Source: Mesostigma viride (Eukaryota; Streptophyta; Mesostigmatophyceae; Mesostigmatales; Mesostigmataceae). From it: DNA of 53,667 nt. This document shows, in pieces, positions 23,675 to 34,600 of this stretch. The stretch lies in NCBI GenBank assembly GCA_009746045.1, contig RPFO01000474.1, positions 1 through 53,667 of the forward strand, in the 5' to 3' direction. The position numbers and the translations under genes were made by a program. Numbering within the stretch: the stretch's first letter is position 1; each line of letters starts with the position of its first letter. Below the pieces are notes generated by a model. It had not been told where the DNA came from. It worked only from the letters and a program-made list of their open reading frames with translations, and searched no databases.

Positions 23675-26296
23675 TCACTTCACGGGGCAAGCCCCGCCGA
23701 CACAATCCGAGGCAGCGCCCGGCTCCTCGTCCACATGCATGATGCCTTTGTAGTTCACGGGACGCAGCGACTCCTTGTACGCGTCGAAGCGGGCCTTGGT
23801 AACCACTTCCTGGGGCAGGTACGCGTATCCCAGATCGGCGGCGTTCTTGGTCGGGTCCGCCCGCAGCAAGAACGAGACGCCGACGTACTCGTCCCAGTGC
23901 GCGTTGAGCCAGTCCAGGATGGACTCGATCTCGGAGGGGTCGTACGAGATCGTGCAGCTGACGTTTTGCTCGACGTACGAGTTCATCAGGTCGCGGTACC
24001 GCTCGAGTTGCTCGACGGCCGTCTCCGTGTTCACCTCGACCTCCTCCTTCGTCCCGTCCTTGCGCGTCACCCACTTCTTCGTGAAGGGGACGGAGTCGTA
24101 CGACACCGGGAACGTGACGAGCACGGACTCCGGCTCGAAGGGCTTGTCCGCGATCTTGTACCCCGCGTCCGCGAACCGGGCGACCAGCGGGTCGTGCTTC
24201 GAGTACGTGATGTTGTTGAAGATGTACCGCCCGAGCGGCTTGTGCACGCCCTCGGGCACCTCGCCCCACTGCCGCGTGGACATGATCTTCGACAGGGTCC
24301 CGCTGGGCTTGATGCACGTCACGTTCTTCGGGAGTGGTTTCCCGAGTTCATTGGCCATGGAGTATGCAGCGGACACCGCGATGTTCTTCAAGCGACGGTA
24401 GTCGTAGGTCTTCAAGTCGGGGCGGGAGACGACGCCGGTTAGCCCCACTCCGCAGAGGTGGAGGAATTGGTTGTTCAGATGCCACGCTTCTTGCAGGATC
24501 TCGTCGCGAAGATCGACCAAGGTCTGGCGGTAGTTCATGCGCGCGGCGAGGACGAGCGCGCGCTCGAGCCCGGCCTTGTCGCCCGCGCGGAACGCCGCCA
24601 GGTTGATCTCGCTCAGGTTGCAGAAAGACTTGTTTCCGAGGAGGATTTCTGCGTGCGTTTATTTGTAGTGAAAGAAACGGGACAGGTTATTAGACGCGAT
24701 GAAGCAACATAAGAATATGAATAAGACGAAATTAAGCGACATTTTGAAATGTTATGTTTGTAAAAAGCGCGTGAGTATGTGTGACTGGGATGGTGGAGAA
24801 ATTGACGTATTCGTCCATTCATGCGACTCGTGGAATCCTTATTGTCCGGGTTCGCATTTGATATGCGATCCTTGTTACAAACGTCTTAAACAAAGTGACG
24901 AGCTGTATTGCAGAAACGACAAACGATCATCTGGTGCATATCGCCCTCTCAGCATGGACTCTATGACGATTCTGTCCAATCTCCAAGGAAATGCCCTCAA
25001 TGACATGCTTTCGTGGGCAAGACACGACGAGAAACACGCAGAGGTAATTGCTATCGTGTTCCACACCAACCATGTTACAGCAGAGGTAAATGAGCAAGAA
25101 CACTGACCTCCGCAGGGGTTGACGCCCCTCGTCCACGGCGCCCGTTTCAGCGCTGCTTCGAGATTCATCATTCCGGGCTCCGACCCCCCCGACTCCTGCA
25201 TAATCTGAAAGATCTCCTGGAGCTGCTCCCTCGTCGGCTTGGACGAGAACACCAGACTGTTGTTCGACTGCTGGCGGTGGGAATTCTCGATCCACCAGTC
25301 CTTCTTGGCGAACGCGAACTCTTTCCACTCCGCCGAGCCGTACTCGCACAATGCGATCTCCGCCGAACGGCGACTACTCAACATCGTCCCGAGATGGTTC
25401 ACGATATCGACGATGTCCATCTTCGACAGCAGTTGGTCGGCGCGCTTGGACATGAGCTCGGAAATTTTCTTGAACGCCACCGAGATCTGCGAGTCGCCCG
25501 AGCTCTGCGCCGTTTCAAAGAGAGCAATGGGATGCGAAAACGATTAGGACATCTGATAGGGTATACGTATATCTATTTTTTAAATAAAATCAACCATGCA
25601 TTCGAATGTGCGAAATGTTAATTTTGACAGACTGACCGTCCACCCGTAGCCTGAAAGTCGTTCTCCAGCTGGACGGATCTCCGAGAAGTCCAGCACCAGC
25701 GTCTTTGCGGGGTACTTGCCGGCCATCAGCTTGCCCGCCGCCTTGGCCCACGCGATCGCCGAGTCGCCCACGCTGATCGTCCACGTGCGCGTGTCCTCGT
25801 CGTACGTCTCCTTGTTGATCTCTCTTCCGCCCTTGCTCGTCCTCGTGGACCGGATGACGCGGATATCGTCGATCGGGGTCACGAAACCGTTCAGCGTGCC
25901 GACTACAGGCTTAAAACCGACTCCACAGCCTTGAAGGAGGAGCCACAGAACGTCCACGACGTCATAAATTGACTCGACTTGGGTGAAACTACAGTTATAC
26001 ATGCACGATTCGCGGCGGCGAGAGAGCTGCGTCCCGCCCAGCCACAGCGTCCTCCCCGCGGGGGCGATGCGGCGGTTGAGGATGAGCCGACTCAACTCGT
26101 CGAGCTCCTTCTCCTCGTCGGCCGTCAGCGGGGCGTCCTTGGCTCGGATCCAGAGCCAGCGCTGGTGGTCGATCACCCGTGCGACGACCTGGTCCCAACT
26201 CTCAAGTCCTCCCGACCCGTCGTCGAGCGGACGGTGGTACGTCCGCAGCGCGATCGCGGTCGCGCGGTCCGACGGGTTGACCTCCATCTCGGGCAT
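23675..26296 (-). CDS. Adenosylcobalamin-dependent ribonucleotide reductase (class II), three exons
   Basis: Exons 26296-25637, 25504-25108 and 24648-23675 give 676 residues, slightly shorter than bacterial monomeric RTPR (about 740). It reduces ribonucleoside triphosphates to deoxy forms using adenosylcobalamin. By analogy with Lactobacillus leichmannii numbering, C102 matches C119, N349/C351/E353 match N406/C408/E410, C362 matches C419, and C668/C673 match C731/C736. The 11-residue spacing between the two central Cys and the terminal C-x4-C are exact. The substrate-site pair N-P-C-G and E-I is created only by splicing. ATG 26296 is chosen because a gggtata box lies 35-41 bases upstream; the open frame beyond it overlaps the fibre gene. 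Its cofactor enzyme is at 39395. Confidence 0.93.
24649..25107 (-). other. Spliceosomal-type intron 2 of the reductase gene (459 nt)
   Basis: Donor GTCAGT follows tgcggag and acceptor cgcacgcag precedes aaatcctc. The phase-1 join recreates N-P-C-G-E-I, the catalytic motif. GC content is about 40% against about 60% in the exons. The same donor hexamer as intron 1 suggests a shared origin or host preference. It carries an antisense ORF at 24699-25106. Confidence 0.9.
24699..25106 (+). CDS. Antisense zinc-binding ORF inside intron 2
   Basis: 135 residues on the strand opposite the reductase, lying wholly within intron 2. The TGA stop is the complement of bases inside the GTCAGT donor. It has a RING- or treble-clef-like ligand set: CYVCKKRVSMC (residues 18-28), then HSCDSWNPYCPGSHLICDPC (about 40-59) and YC near 70. 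Lys-rich, AT-rich codons differ from the rest of the window. It is not a homing endonuclease by any motif I can see. It may be an independent gene that reached the intron by transfer, or a chance frame, but the paired cysteines argue for coding. Confidence 0.5.
   Translation: MKQHKNMNKTKLSDILKCYVCKKRVSMCDWDGGEIDVFVHSCDSWNPYCPGSHLICDPCYKRLKQSDELYCRNDKRSSGAYRPLSMDSMTILSNLQGNALNDMLSWARHDEKHAEVIAIVFHTNHVTAEVNEQEH
25505..25636 (-). other. Spliceosomal-type intron 1 of the reductase gene (132 nt)
   Basis: Donor GTCAGT follows ...tggacg and acceptor cgcag precedes agctcgggc. The exons join in phase 0, restoring a sequence that aligns with RTPR across the join. A CTAAT branch-point-like element lies about 40 bases before the acceptor. 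The intron is AT-richer than its exons and has in-frame stops. Confidence 0.88.
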
Positions 26297-26330
26297 CGGT
26301 CGCGGAGGGATACCACTAGGGCCCACAAAA

Positions 26331-26337
26331 TATACCC
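26331..26337 (-). promoter_or_regulatory. TATA-like element upstream of the reductase
   Basis: On the minus strand gggtatattttg lies about 35 bases before the ATG at 26296, within the 80-base gap after the fibre gene's stop. It fixes the start of the reductase and implies an independent promoter. Confidence 0.45.
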
Positions 26338-26375
26338 TCTTCGAGACGCGGTTGTCGTCAAGCCGACACGATCGC

Positions 26376-29300
26376 TTACGTCGTCTTGTTCCGTAATTCC
26401 AACACGACGTCACACGACACGTCCTCGATCGCCCCCATCATGTTCTCCGTCAAGTTCGCCCCGCTCGCGCTATCGCCCGCCGGCCATGGTTTGTTGAAAA
26501 GCGTCGAGCCGGTCGCGGACCCCTGCGTCTTCACAACCTGCATTGTCTCGTCGTCGGCGATGCGAAAACCGTACGTCACCGTGAGCGGCTCCGAGTCGTA
26601 CTCGTCCGCGTATCGGTACATTTGCGTGTTGGCAATCTGAGCGTCAGACATCCCCACAGTATCGATGACGCGCCAGTTTTTGAATGCAGCGCTGATCTTC
26701 GTGCCTGAAACGTATGGCGTCCGAGACCCGATATATATGTCGTTCGGCATGTTTATGTTCTGAATTACCGACAAGTCCGTCGCGGTTGGGAAGGTTATTG
26801 CGGTGGACAACGTGATGGCCTGCTGGATCTCCGTGGCCGTACCAGGAGGGTCGCCGCCTTTATACAGAATAGGCACCATGGGTCCATCGGGCGCGACGTA
26901 TTCTCTATTCCCCAATACGTTTATGACGGAATTCGAAAGTACATCGCTGAAAACCCTCGCGTTATCCCACACGGCGTTCTTGATCGAATCCTCTCTTACA
27001 ATCCAACCCATCGCGAGAGTTGGGGGTGAGGGGAGGACTGCGTCCTGTACATTGGCGAACGTGGCGCGACTTCCGGTGGTTCCCGCGGTGAGCCACTCGT
27101 TTCCGTCCACAATGAGAATCCATTCACCCGAGCGTTCTAAAATGAAGTTGTGTGTGCCATGCGAGAAAGTTGACGGATACTGGTACGAAGCCGTCGTCGC
27201 TCCGTCAAATACCTCCAACGTTACTTTGTATGCGCTGTCGTGCCTCAGCCGGACGTACGGTTGCAATTTGCTCTCAGCGATCTGTCCGCCGTAGTTGAAT
27301 ATAATTCCTTGCAACTTGTTGCCGGACGGGGGGGCATCGTTGGGTGGTGTGTAGTCTACGGATATGGCGAAGTTTGCGTTGGCGCCGGGTAGGGATGCGT
27401 TCGACATGCGGTAGTATTGAGGAAACACGGCTTTACCGAGTTGCTGGGCCTCTGACGTGGTAAGTGCGCGATTCAAGAAGCGGATGTTGTCCCATACCGA
27501 GTCCCTGGAAGGGTAGCCATATTTTCCCATGGTGAGTGTCTTGGTTGCGATGGACACATTGCCCAACTCGGGAGGGGCGGTGGGGATCGTGATGGACTGT
27601 CCGTCCACGTACAGCCTGTACATCCCGTTGTAAGTGGGGGTGACGATCGGCCCTGGCACGAGGATGTCGTTTTTGAACCTGACGTAATCTACCATCCACG
27701 ATGTATTTGTGGTGGTGTTAAAGAGAGTTCTGCCGACGCGGATGTAATTCGAAGTCGGAGACTTCAATACGGGGTTGTAGAGACTTCTGGTCGCCGTAAC
27801 ATTGACGTTATTGGGGGCGGCAAAACGCCAATTGGCGTTTGTCCAAGGGACTTCGATGTCATCGTACCAAAACTGGTATATGGTTTCGGCGCTAGCTACC
27901 CCAGTAGACGTTGCCTTGCGAGCTATTCTATACGTGTGGTAGTTCATATTCTCCGGATCCCCGGTGCCTGTGGCCAGCGCAAGTTTAGATGTAGCTATGG
28001 TGGCATAATACCCCTGAGATGCAGAAGTTCCGGTACTACCCGGCCATATTGTCATAAAAAAAAATATACCACCTGACAACACCAATCGGATTGCATTCCC
28101 GGTAGACCCAGTAGCAAAGTTATCACCGACCGTTAAGATGTGATAATAGTCGTATGTATTAATCTGGCCGGTTTTCATTCGCGTTTCGACCATGAACGCG
28201 CCTAGTCCGTCGTTTGTCGTACTCCCCTGTGTGTTCAAGTCAATCGCCTGAACACTGCCCCCCGCCCCCGCCGTCGTCAACGGGATGATCAGATCAGTGG
28301 TGGACAGGGTAGTTCCCGAGGTTGTGAAGGATCCGCTCGTGCCCGTGCCGATGTTATTCAGCGTGTTGTTGAATCCCCATTCGCCTGGCCAGGTAGTCGG
28401 CAAGGTAATGGTCCCTATCGCCCCTCCATCCGCCGTCGTTAATCTCGACAAAACTATGCTGTGTTCCACACCGTCCATCACATTCGCGTTGGTTGCGACG
28501 TCACCCGTGCTCGTTTTGATGTGCAAGATGCCGTTCAGGTCGTGGTACAATCCAATGTATGCCCCGGACGGATCGCCGTAGAATAACACGGAGCTCGCGT
28601 CGTTTGCGTCCACTGGCGCAGTGGATGGGTGTCGATAAGCCACCGATATCGTGAAAGTGCCGAGTGCGCCATTGAAACCCGCGTTGCTCAGGTCGATGGA
28701 GGCGTAATCCGCGTTCGTGCTCGACGTGTTGGCCTGGAGTTGATTACCTGTGACGGTGAACGTGCCGAACGTTACCAGAGAGCCTGCCGAAACTGACCCT
28801 ACATTGCCCGACCCCCCCGTCATCGTCCATAGCCCCTGCTCATTGCCTATATTGAGGTCACCGGACCCTCCTTGCAACCCCCCGTTTGCGATGGTCAAAT
28901 ACGGCAATATCCCACCCGAGTTTGTGGTGAGCGTACCCATTGCATCGAATGTCGTCTCGCACACGGGTGCTTGGCCACCGAGAGGCGTGTTCAAGGGAGT
29001 ACCATTCGGGTACTCTGGAGTCACGGTGCCGAATATGTGATAAGCGCCCGCATACCCTGTGTTGTAGCTGAACAGAGGAAGGGAAGAGCCGTACGTCTCG
29101 TTGCCCAACACGGCCACGTCGTTTACCGTCCAGCGGTATATAGCGTTCCCATTCGAGTCCACTGTGCGTGTGATACTTACTGAAACGTCTTCACCCGGCT
29201 CCATGCGCAAGAGGGAGCGTATGACCAGGTCGTCGGCGACCGTGGCAGTTTGCATATTGGCCACTTTAAACCATACCCCGCCGTTCCGCGTGCCCATCGC

Positions 29301-31595
29301 AATGGACGTGTTGTTATCGCTAGATCCATTGTCGCCTATGTAAAAGTATACGTACTCGTTTAGATTAGGATTGTTCGTCAGATCGGCGTCAAATGAGCCT
29401 GTGGGCGTTTTAAAGTTTATCACGAGAGTGAACGCGCCGTCCAAGTTCACACCGAGAGGCACCGAGGTAGCACCGGTCAACGTCGTCGTGGTCGCACCTG
29501 GTGTTGTCGCTGCCGAGCTTAGCGACACATTGACGTTTGTCGACGTCGATTCGTTCGTGTCCATCGAGCGCCAGCCAGACATTGCCGGCTTCTGGCCGTT
29601 GACGTAGACCGTTGGCGATGTTCCGATCAGCCCTATGCCGAACGTGAACTCAGCGTCCGAAACGACCGGGTCGACGGTCTCGTTGTACGAGTATCCGTTG
29701 AATACGAGGATACGACCCGATCTCCACACCCATGCGCTGACATACCGTCCCGCCGTCGTCGCATCCCCTACAGTGCATATCTCGACCATGTTTACGTTCG
29801 TGTTCGAAGAGCCGGGAACTGTGCACGTGAACGGTGCCGACAACGCCGCTCCGGGATTGTTTACGCTCGGTCCGCCGGTTGCAAACTCGAAAGACGTTAC
29901 AGGTTTTACGACGCCGGTGAAAAGCATGCCGGTGCCGGGACTTATAATGTCTCCGGGACGCGTGAATCCCGTGGCGCGGTAATTTGAAACATTATAGCCC
30001 GATGTCCCGTACTTCGTCGAGAAAAACCCGGGCACGCTTGCGTGGTCGGGTTGTACCGTGTTCGAGTATGTGAGATACAATCCACTCACTGAATCCGCCG
30101 TCCTCCAAGGGGCCGTGGTATCCACGGACGCATTCATTTTCCACAGGTGCGGTTCGGTCGTCGCGCCGTTTCTGACGGGGAGTTCGCTGAGCGTTACGTT
30201 GCTCCCGGGCGCCTTCCTCTTCGCGACGTCGATCGTCCGTGTGAGCATGATCTGGCCGCCGCGGATGTGCCAATACGACCCCGTCTCGTCGCCCGTCTCC
30301 TGCGTCGCGTTCGTCGACCACCGGATAGACCGATCCGCTCTCCTATTATTGACGACCCCGTTTCCCTCCACCACGATCCCCGCCCCGTCCGCGCCGGCGT
30401 TCGTGGGTCCCGCGGCGAGGTTCGCGAGGCTCAGCGTCTTGTCCATCACGACGGCTCGCGTCGTCGTCGTGTTCACGCTCGTCAACGTGCCGTCCACGTG
30501 TACGTCGCCGTTCACCTTGAGGACTCCGCTCGCCGGGTTGAGGTACAAATCTCCGCTCGTTGTCGAGATCTTGCCGCCGTCCCCGTCCGTGCTCTTGAGG
30601 ACGAGGTCCTTCTCGACAGACACGTTCGTGGCCGCGGACAAGGCGAGCGTCTTGTTCGTCGTCGAAACGCTGGAGTCGACGAACTTCGCCTGCTCGACGG
30701 CGACGCCGGAATCGGGGACGTCCGTATCGCCCGTGATCCACAGATTCCCGCCCGCGCCCGCGTTGTTGACACCCCTTCGCCCCACGATCGTGACCGCGTT
30801 GGCCGAATACGTGTGGTTCCGGCGCGTATCGGTCACGGGGGTCACGCCCAAATTTTCGAGGGCTTCAGATTGGACGAGGATCTTCGTCGACGGATCGCCC
30901 CCGGGGGTGACGATCTTCGGAGCCAGCACGATGGCGCTCCCCGCACCCAAACGCACTTGACCTGTCGCGTCTCTGTCCGAGGACACGCGCATCTGCGTGT
31001 CCGATACGATTTCCATGTCCGCGATGGTCGAATCGATGACACCGCGCCACAACGTCCTTCCCGTGGCGTTGGCGCCATTGAATGTGTTGCTGGTGTTGTA
31101 CACGAGTCCTAGCGCTATCTCTCTATTTTCCGCGCCGTTCTTCGCTCGGACGGATGCGGTGTCGGGCGTCGGGACGGCCGCGGACGCCGTGGTGATCGCC
31201 TGGCGGTGCGCGACGAATCGGGAATCTTGCACGATTACGTCTTTGGACGCCGAAGACGCTTCGAGGAGCAAATGGTTGTTCGTCGACTTTGTGATTGAAT
31301 TGGATGGTTCTCTTGTATTCGAATTTAATGTGTAATCAGCGAGGGCTCCGTTCGACGTGATTCCCCCAGTAACCTTGAGGTCGCCGTGGACCGTCACCCG
31401 ATTGTCAGAGGCCCCGATGGTGGGAGGAGTTACCGCGTAAATCGAGTTTCCATTGATCACGTTGGGAACGAGTCCGATTGGCCCTCCTGCTCGGATCGTG
31501 ATCCCCGACTCTGAAACCGACGGGTCGGATTCGATCTGCTCGGTGTATATCTTCTTCGCTCTTCCCACGCCTAAAAGAGATAACGAGGTGGTCAT
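26376..31595 (-). CDS. Giant fibre-like protein with multiple LamG-like domains
   Basis: 1,739 residues. The first 430 residues (GDLYLNPASGVLKVNGDVHV, VDGTLTSVNT near 370) resemble phage-type fibre shafts and match the paralogue at 31632. Then come about six strand-rich modules of roughly 150-200 residues with LamG/concanavalin-like hallmarks: MYRLYVDGQSI, DSVWDNIRFLNRAL, NFILERSGEWILIVDGNEW, AVWDNARVFSDVL. The last 110 residues (FKNWRVIDTVG, YRYADEYDSEPLTVTYGFRI) again match the paralogue. Such proteins would decorate virions and bind host glycans; that is inference. The middle (about 27.3-29.9 kb) is AT-richer than the ends, suggesting acquired modules. A tatatac element precedes ATG 31595. 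Confidence 0.75.
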   Translation of the reverse strand: MTTSLSLLGVGRAKKIYTEQIESDPSVSESGITIRAGGPIGLVPNVINGNSIYAVTPPTIGASDNRVTVHGDLKVTGGITSNGALADYTLNSNTREPSNSITKSTNNHLLLEASSASKDVIVQDSRFVAHRQAITTASAAVPTPDTASVRAKNGAENREIALGLVYNTSNTFNGANATGRTLWRGVIDSTIADMEIVSDTQMRVSSDRDATGQVRLGAGSAIVLAPKIVTPGGDPSTKILVQSEALENLGVTPVTDTRRNHTYSANAVTIVGRRGVNNAGAGGNLWITGDTDVPDSGVAVEQAKFVDSSVSTTNKTLALSAATNVSVEKDLVLKSTDGDGGKISTTSGDLYLNPASGVLKVNGDVHVDGTLTSVNTTTTRAVVMDKTLSLANLAAGPTNAGADGAGIVVEGNGVVNNRRADRSIRWSTNATQETGDETGSYWHIRGGQIMLTRTIDVAKRKAPGSNVTLSELPVRNGATTEPHLWKMNASVDTTAPWRTADSVSGLYLTYSNTVQPDHASVPGFFSTKYGTSGYNVSNYRATGFTRPGDIISPGTGMLFTGVVKPVTSFEFATGGPSVNNPGAALSAPFTCTVPGSSNTNVNMVEICTVGDATTAGRYVSAWVWRSGRILVFNGYSYNETVDPVVSDAEFTFGIGLIGTSPTVYVNGQKPAMSGWRSMDTNESTSTNVNVSLSSAATTPGATTTTLTGATSVPLGVNLDGAFTLVINFKTPTGSFDADLTNNPNLNEYVYFYIGDNGSSDNNTSIAMGTRNGGVWFKVANMQTATVADDLVIRSLLRMEPGEDVSVSITRTVDSNGNAIYRWTVNDVAVLGNETYGSSLPLFSYNTGYAGAYHIFGTVTPEYPNGTPLNTPLGGQAPVCETTFDAMGTLTTNSGGILPYLTIANGGLQGGSGDLNIGNEQGLWTMTGGSGNVGSVSAGSLVTFGTFTVTGNQLQANTSSTNADYASIDLSNAGFNGALGTFTISVAYRHPSTAPVDANDASSVLFYGDPSGAYIGLYHDLNGILHIKTSTGDVATNANVMDGVEHSIVLSRLTTADGGAIGTITLPTTWPGEWGFNNTLNNIGTGTSGSFTTSGTTLSTTDLIIPLTTAGAGGSVQAIDLNTQGSTTNDGLGAFMVETRMKTGQINTYDYYHILTVGDNFATGSTGNAIRLVLSGGIFFFMTIWPGSTGTSASQGYYATIATSKLALATGTGDPENMNYHTYRIARKATSTGVASAETIYQFWYDDIEVPWTNANWRFAAPNNVNVTATRSLYNPVLKSPTSNYIRVGRTLFNTTTNTSWMVDYVRFKNDILVPGPIVTPTYNGMYRLYVDGQSITIPTAPPELGNVSIATKTLTMGKYGYPSRDSVWDNIRFLNRALTTSEAQQLGKAVFPQYYRMSNASLPGANANFAISVDYTPPNDAPPSGNKLQGIIFNYGGQIAESKLQPYVRLRHDSAYKVTLEVFDGATTASYQYPSTFSHGTHNFILERSGEWILIVDGNEWLTAGTTGSRATFANVQDAVLPSPPTLAMGWIVREDSIKNAVWDNARVFSDVLSNSVINVLGNREYVAPDGPMVPILYKGGDPPGTATEIQQAITLSTAITFPTATDLSVIQNINMPNDIYIGSRTPYVSGTKISAAFKNWRVIDTVGMSDAQIANTQMYRYADEYDSEPLTVTYGFRIADDETMQVVKTQGSATGSTLFNKPWPAGDSASGANLTENMMGAIEDVSCDVVLELRNKTT

Positions 31596-31631
31596 GTCCG
31601 TATATAGCTGGACGCGGATAAAAATAGTGAT

Positions 31632-34600
31632 TTACGCCAACTTGTTGAGCAACTCGAACACCACATTCGTCGTGCCATCCGCGACCCCCCCCATGCTGTT
31701 TCCAGCGACAGCGTCGTCGCTCGCTGGCATAGGATTGCCAAAGAGTGTGCTGGTGGTCGCCGATCCTTGCGTCTTCACAATCTGTAATGTCTCGTCGTCG
31801 CCGATGCGGAAGCCGTACGTCACCATGAGCGGCTCCGAATCGTACTCGTCGGCGTACCGGTACAGCTGCAAGTTCCCGATCTGTTCGTCCGACATGTTGC
31901 TGGGCACGCTCGTATCCACGACGCGCCAGTTCTTGAAGCCCACGTTGAATGGGGTGCTGCTGCCACCGGGAAAAGCACGCCGTGCGCCCAGATAAATTCC
32001 TCGGTCCGTGGCCGTGGTACTCAATGCGACCACGGGGGCGGTGGTCGCAACGTTAAGCAGAGTGCGCCATCCATTGTTCGTCATCGCCGGTTGAACCCCG
32101 TTGATAAACAGAACCGGTCCTGACGCGGTCAAGTGGACTCCGAGCACGAACTCGCTGGCTCCGACCACGATCCCCGTGGTCTCGATGTACGCGGTGTTCG
32201 TGAACATCAGGATTTTTCCGGAACGCCACACCCACACGCTCACGTAAGCACTGTTCGTCTGACCGAAGGTCAAAAGCTCGACCATGTTAGGAAGTGCGTT
32301 TGTAGAATCCCACGGAACAGTCCCCGCCGTAAACTGGGTGTTCGCCGGGGGGATGGTGGCCGGTCCGCCGACAGCCAGCGCTAACGAGGTGGTGGGTTTC
32401 ACGAGTCCGGTCGCGATGACCCGGGTGCCAGGAGTACCAGTGAAGGTACCCCTCGAGATGCTATTGGCGCTGTAATTAGATACGGTATAAGTCGTCCCGT
32501 ACGCGGTTTGGAAGTATCCGCCATCATGATTCGGGATTCCCGCGGGCGTGGAGGCGTACGTGAGCGCCACCGTACCGGTCGAGGCGGCCGTCGTGTAGGG
32601 TCCAGCGCCCGCGCGTGTGGTCATTGACCAAAGGTGCGGCTCGGTCAGAGGGGTGGTGGTGCTCTTCGTGGGCAGGCTGCTGAGGAGCACGTTGGTGCCG
32701 GGCGCCTTCCGCTTCGTGACGTCGATCAGACGCGAGAACATGAGCTGGCCGCCCTTGATGTGCCAATACGACCCGCTGTTGTCGCCCAACTCCTGTCCCC
32801 CGTTTTTCTTCCAGGTGATCGACCGGTCGGCGACCTTAGCGTTGATCTGACCGTCGCCCTCCACGACGATCCCGGCACCGTCGGCGAGATCGTTCGTCGG
32901 CGTGGTCACGGACTCGATGCGCACGTCGTCGAACGTCAGCGTGGTGGCGTACGCGGTACCGGAGCTGCCCAGGAAGAACGCGACGTTCCCGGTGCCGAGG
33001 TTCGTGTTGGCCACGTTGGTGCCCGTAGAAGTGAGATGGAGGACGCCGTCCACGAACACCTCAATGGTAGACAGAGAGACCGGGGTGCGATACGTACGGC
33101 GGAGAGTGACCTTGTACTTCTTGTTGGTGGACGCGGACATCACGAGCGGGGGCGTGCTCGATGACGATGTAGCGATCACCGTAGTGCCTTCGAGAAGTTC
33201 GATCTGACCGTCCGACTTCCAGTTGACGCCAATTGCGCCGTACGAGACCAGCCGTCTCGACGGCGACGAATTAACCGGGACGCCGGTGAACGCGACATTG
33301 AACGTCACCTCAAAGGAAGACGTGCTTTTCGGGAAAGACCCGCTGCTCACGTTTCCGCCAGAGTTGGCCACGGCAGCGGCGACCAGACCCCCGTTTCGCA
33401 CGACGGTGCCGGTGCCGCCGGTGAGTGTGAGGGTCAAACCGGACGCGTTTGTCTCCGAGTCATTGTCGAAAGTCCACGCAGCGACCGTGGTGTTGGGCGT
33501 GTTCGCGAGGCTCAGCACCTTGTCCATGATGACCGAGTTGGACACTGTGGTGTTGACGCTCGTCAGAGTGCCGTCCACCTGGACGTTTCCGTTCACCTTG
33601 ACGATCCCGCTCGCGGGGTTCAGGTACAGATCCCCGCTCGTCGTTGAGATCTTGCCGCCGTCCCCGTCCGTGCTCTTGAGGACGAGGTCCCTCTCGACGG
33701 ACACGCTCGTGGCGGCGGACAGGGCGAGAGTCGGATTGGTCGTCGACACACTCGAGTCGACGAACTTCACCTGCTCGATGGCGACGCTGCTGTCGCTCAC
33801 GGTCGTGTCACCCGTGATCCACAGGTTTCCGCCCGTCGGTGCGGTGTTGCCGATACCCTTCCGTCCCACGATCGTGACCGCGTTCGCCGAGTATTGGTGA
33901 TTGCCGCGCGTCTCCGTGGACGTGATGCCCGAGACCTCGAGGGCTTCGGATTGCACGACGACCTTGTTCAGAGGGTCCAGCCCCGGGGCGGTGATCTTCG
34001 GGGCCAGCGTGATGGCGGACCCGGCCCCCACGCGCACCTCGCCGCCCGGGTCTCGATCCGCGGACACGCGCATCTGCTTGTCCGATATGATCTCGAGATC
34101 GACGTCGGCCGAATCGATGATACCGCGCCACGGGGTCTTCCCGGTAGTAGAGAAGTTGCTGCCGTACGCGACACCCATCGCGAACTCTTCGTTGGTTAGG
34201 CCATTCTCGACGCGCACGATGATATTGTCGGGAGTCGGCGCGGCGGCGGTGGGGGCAGCGGTCACCTGACGATGGGCGACGAACCGCGAGTCCTGCACGA
34301 TGACGTCCTTGGCGGCCTCGGACGCCTCGAGCAGGAGATGGTTTTTTGTGGACTTCACGATGGTGTTGTTCGATTCGGTCGTGTTTGTGTTCTTCGTGTA
34401 GTCCCCGACCGCGGCATTGCCGCCGACCGCGGAAAGCGACCCGAGGACGCGCATGTCACCGTGGATCGTGACCGTGTTGTCGCCGGTCGAGGGTGGGACG
34501 GCGGCGTCGACCGAATTGCCATTGAACACGTTCGGGACGAGATTGATCTTCCCGCTCGACAGGATCGTGACGGCGGACGCCTCGACGGCTGGGTCGGACT

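Noticed and set aside
24649-25636. Self-splicing (group I or II) introns or inteins in the reductase
   Set aside because: Clear GT-AG boundaries, short lengths, stops in the intervening sequence, and no endonuclease, reverse transcriptase or intein motifs.
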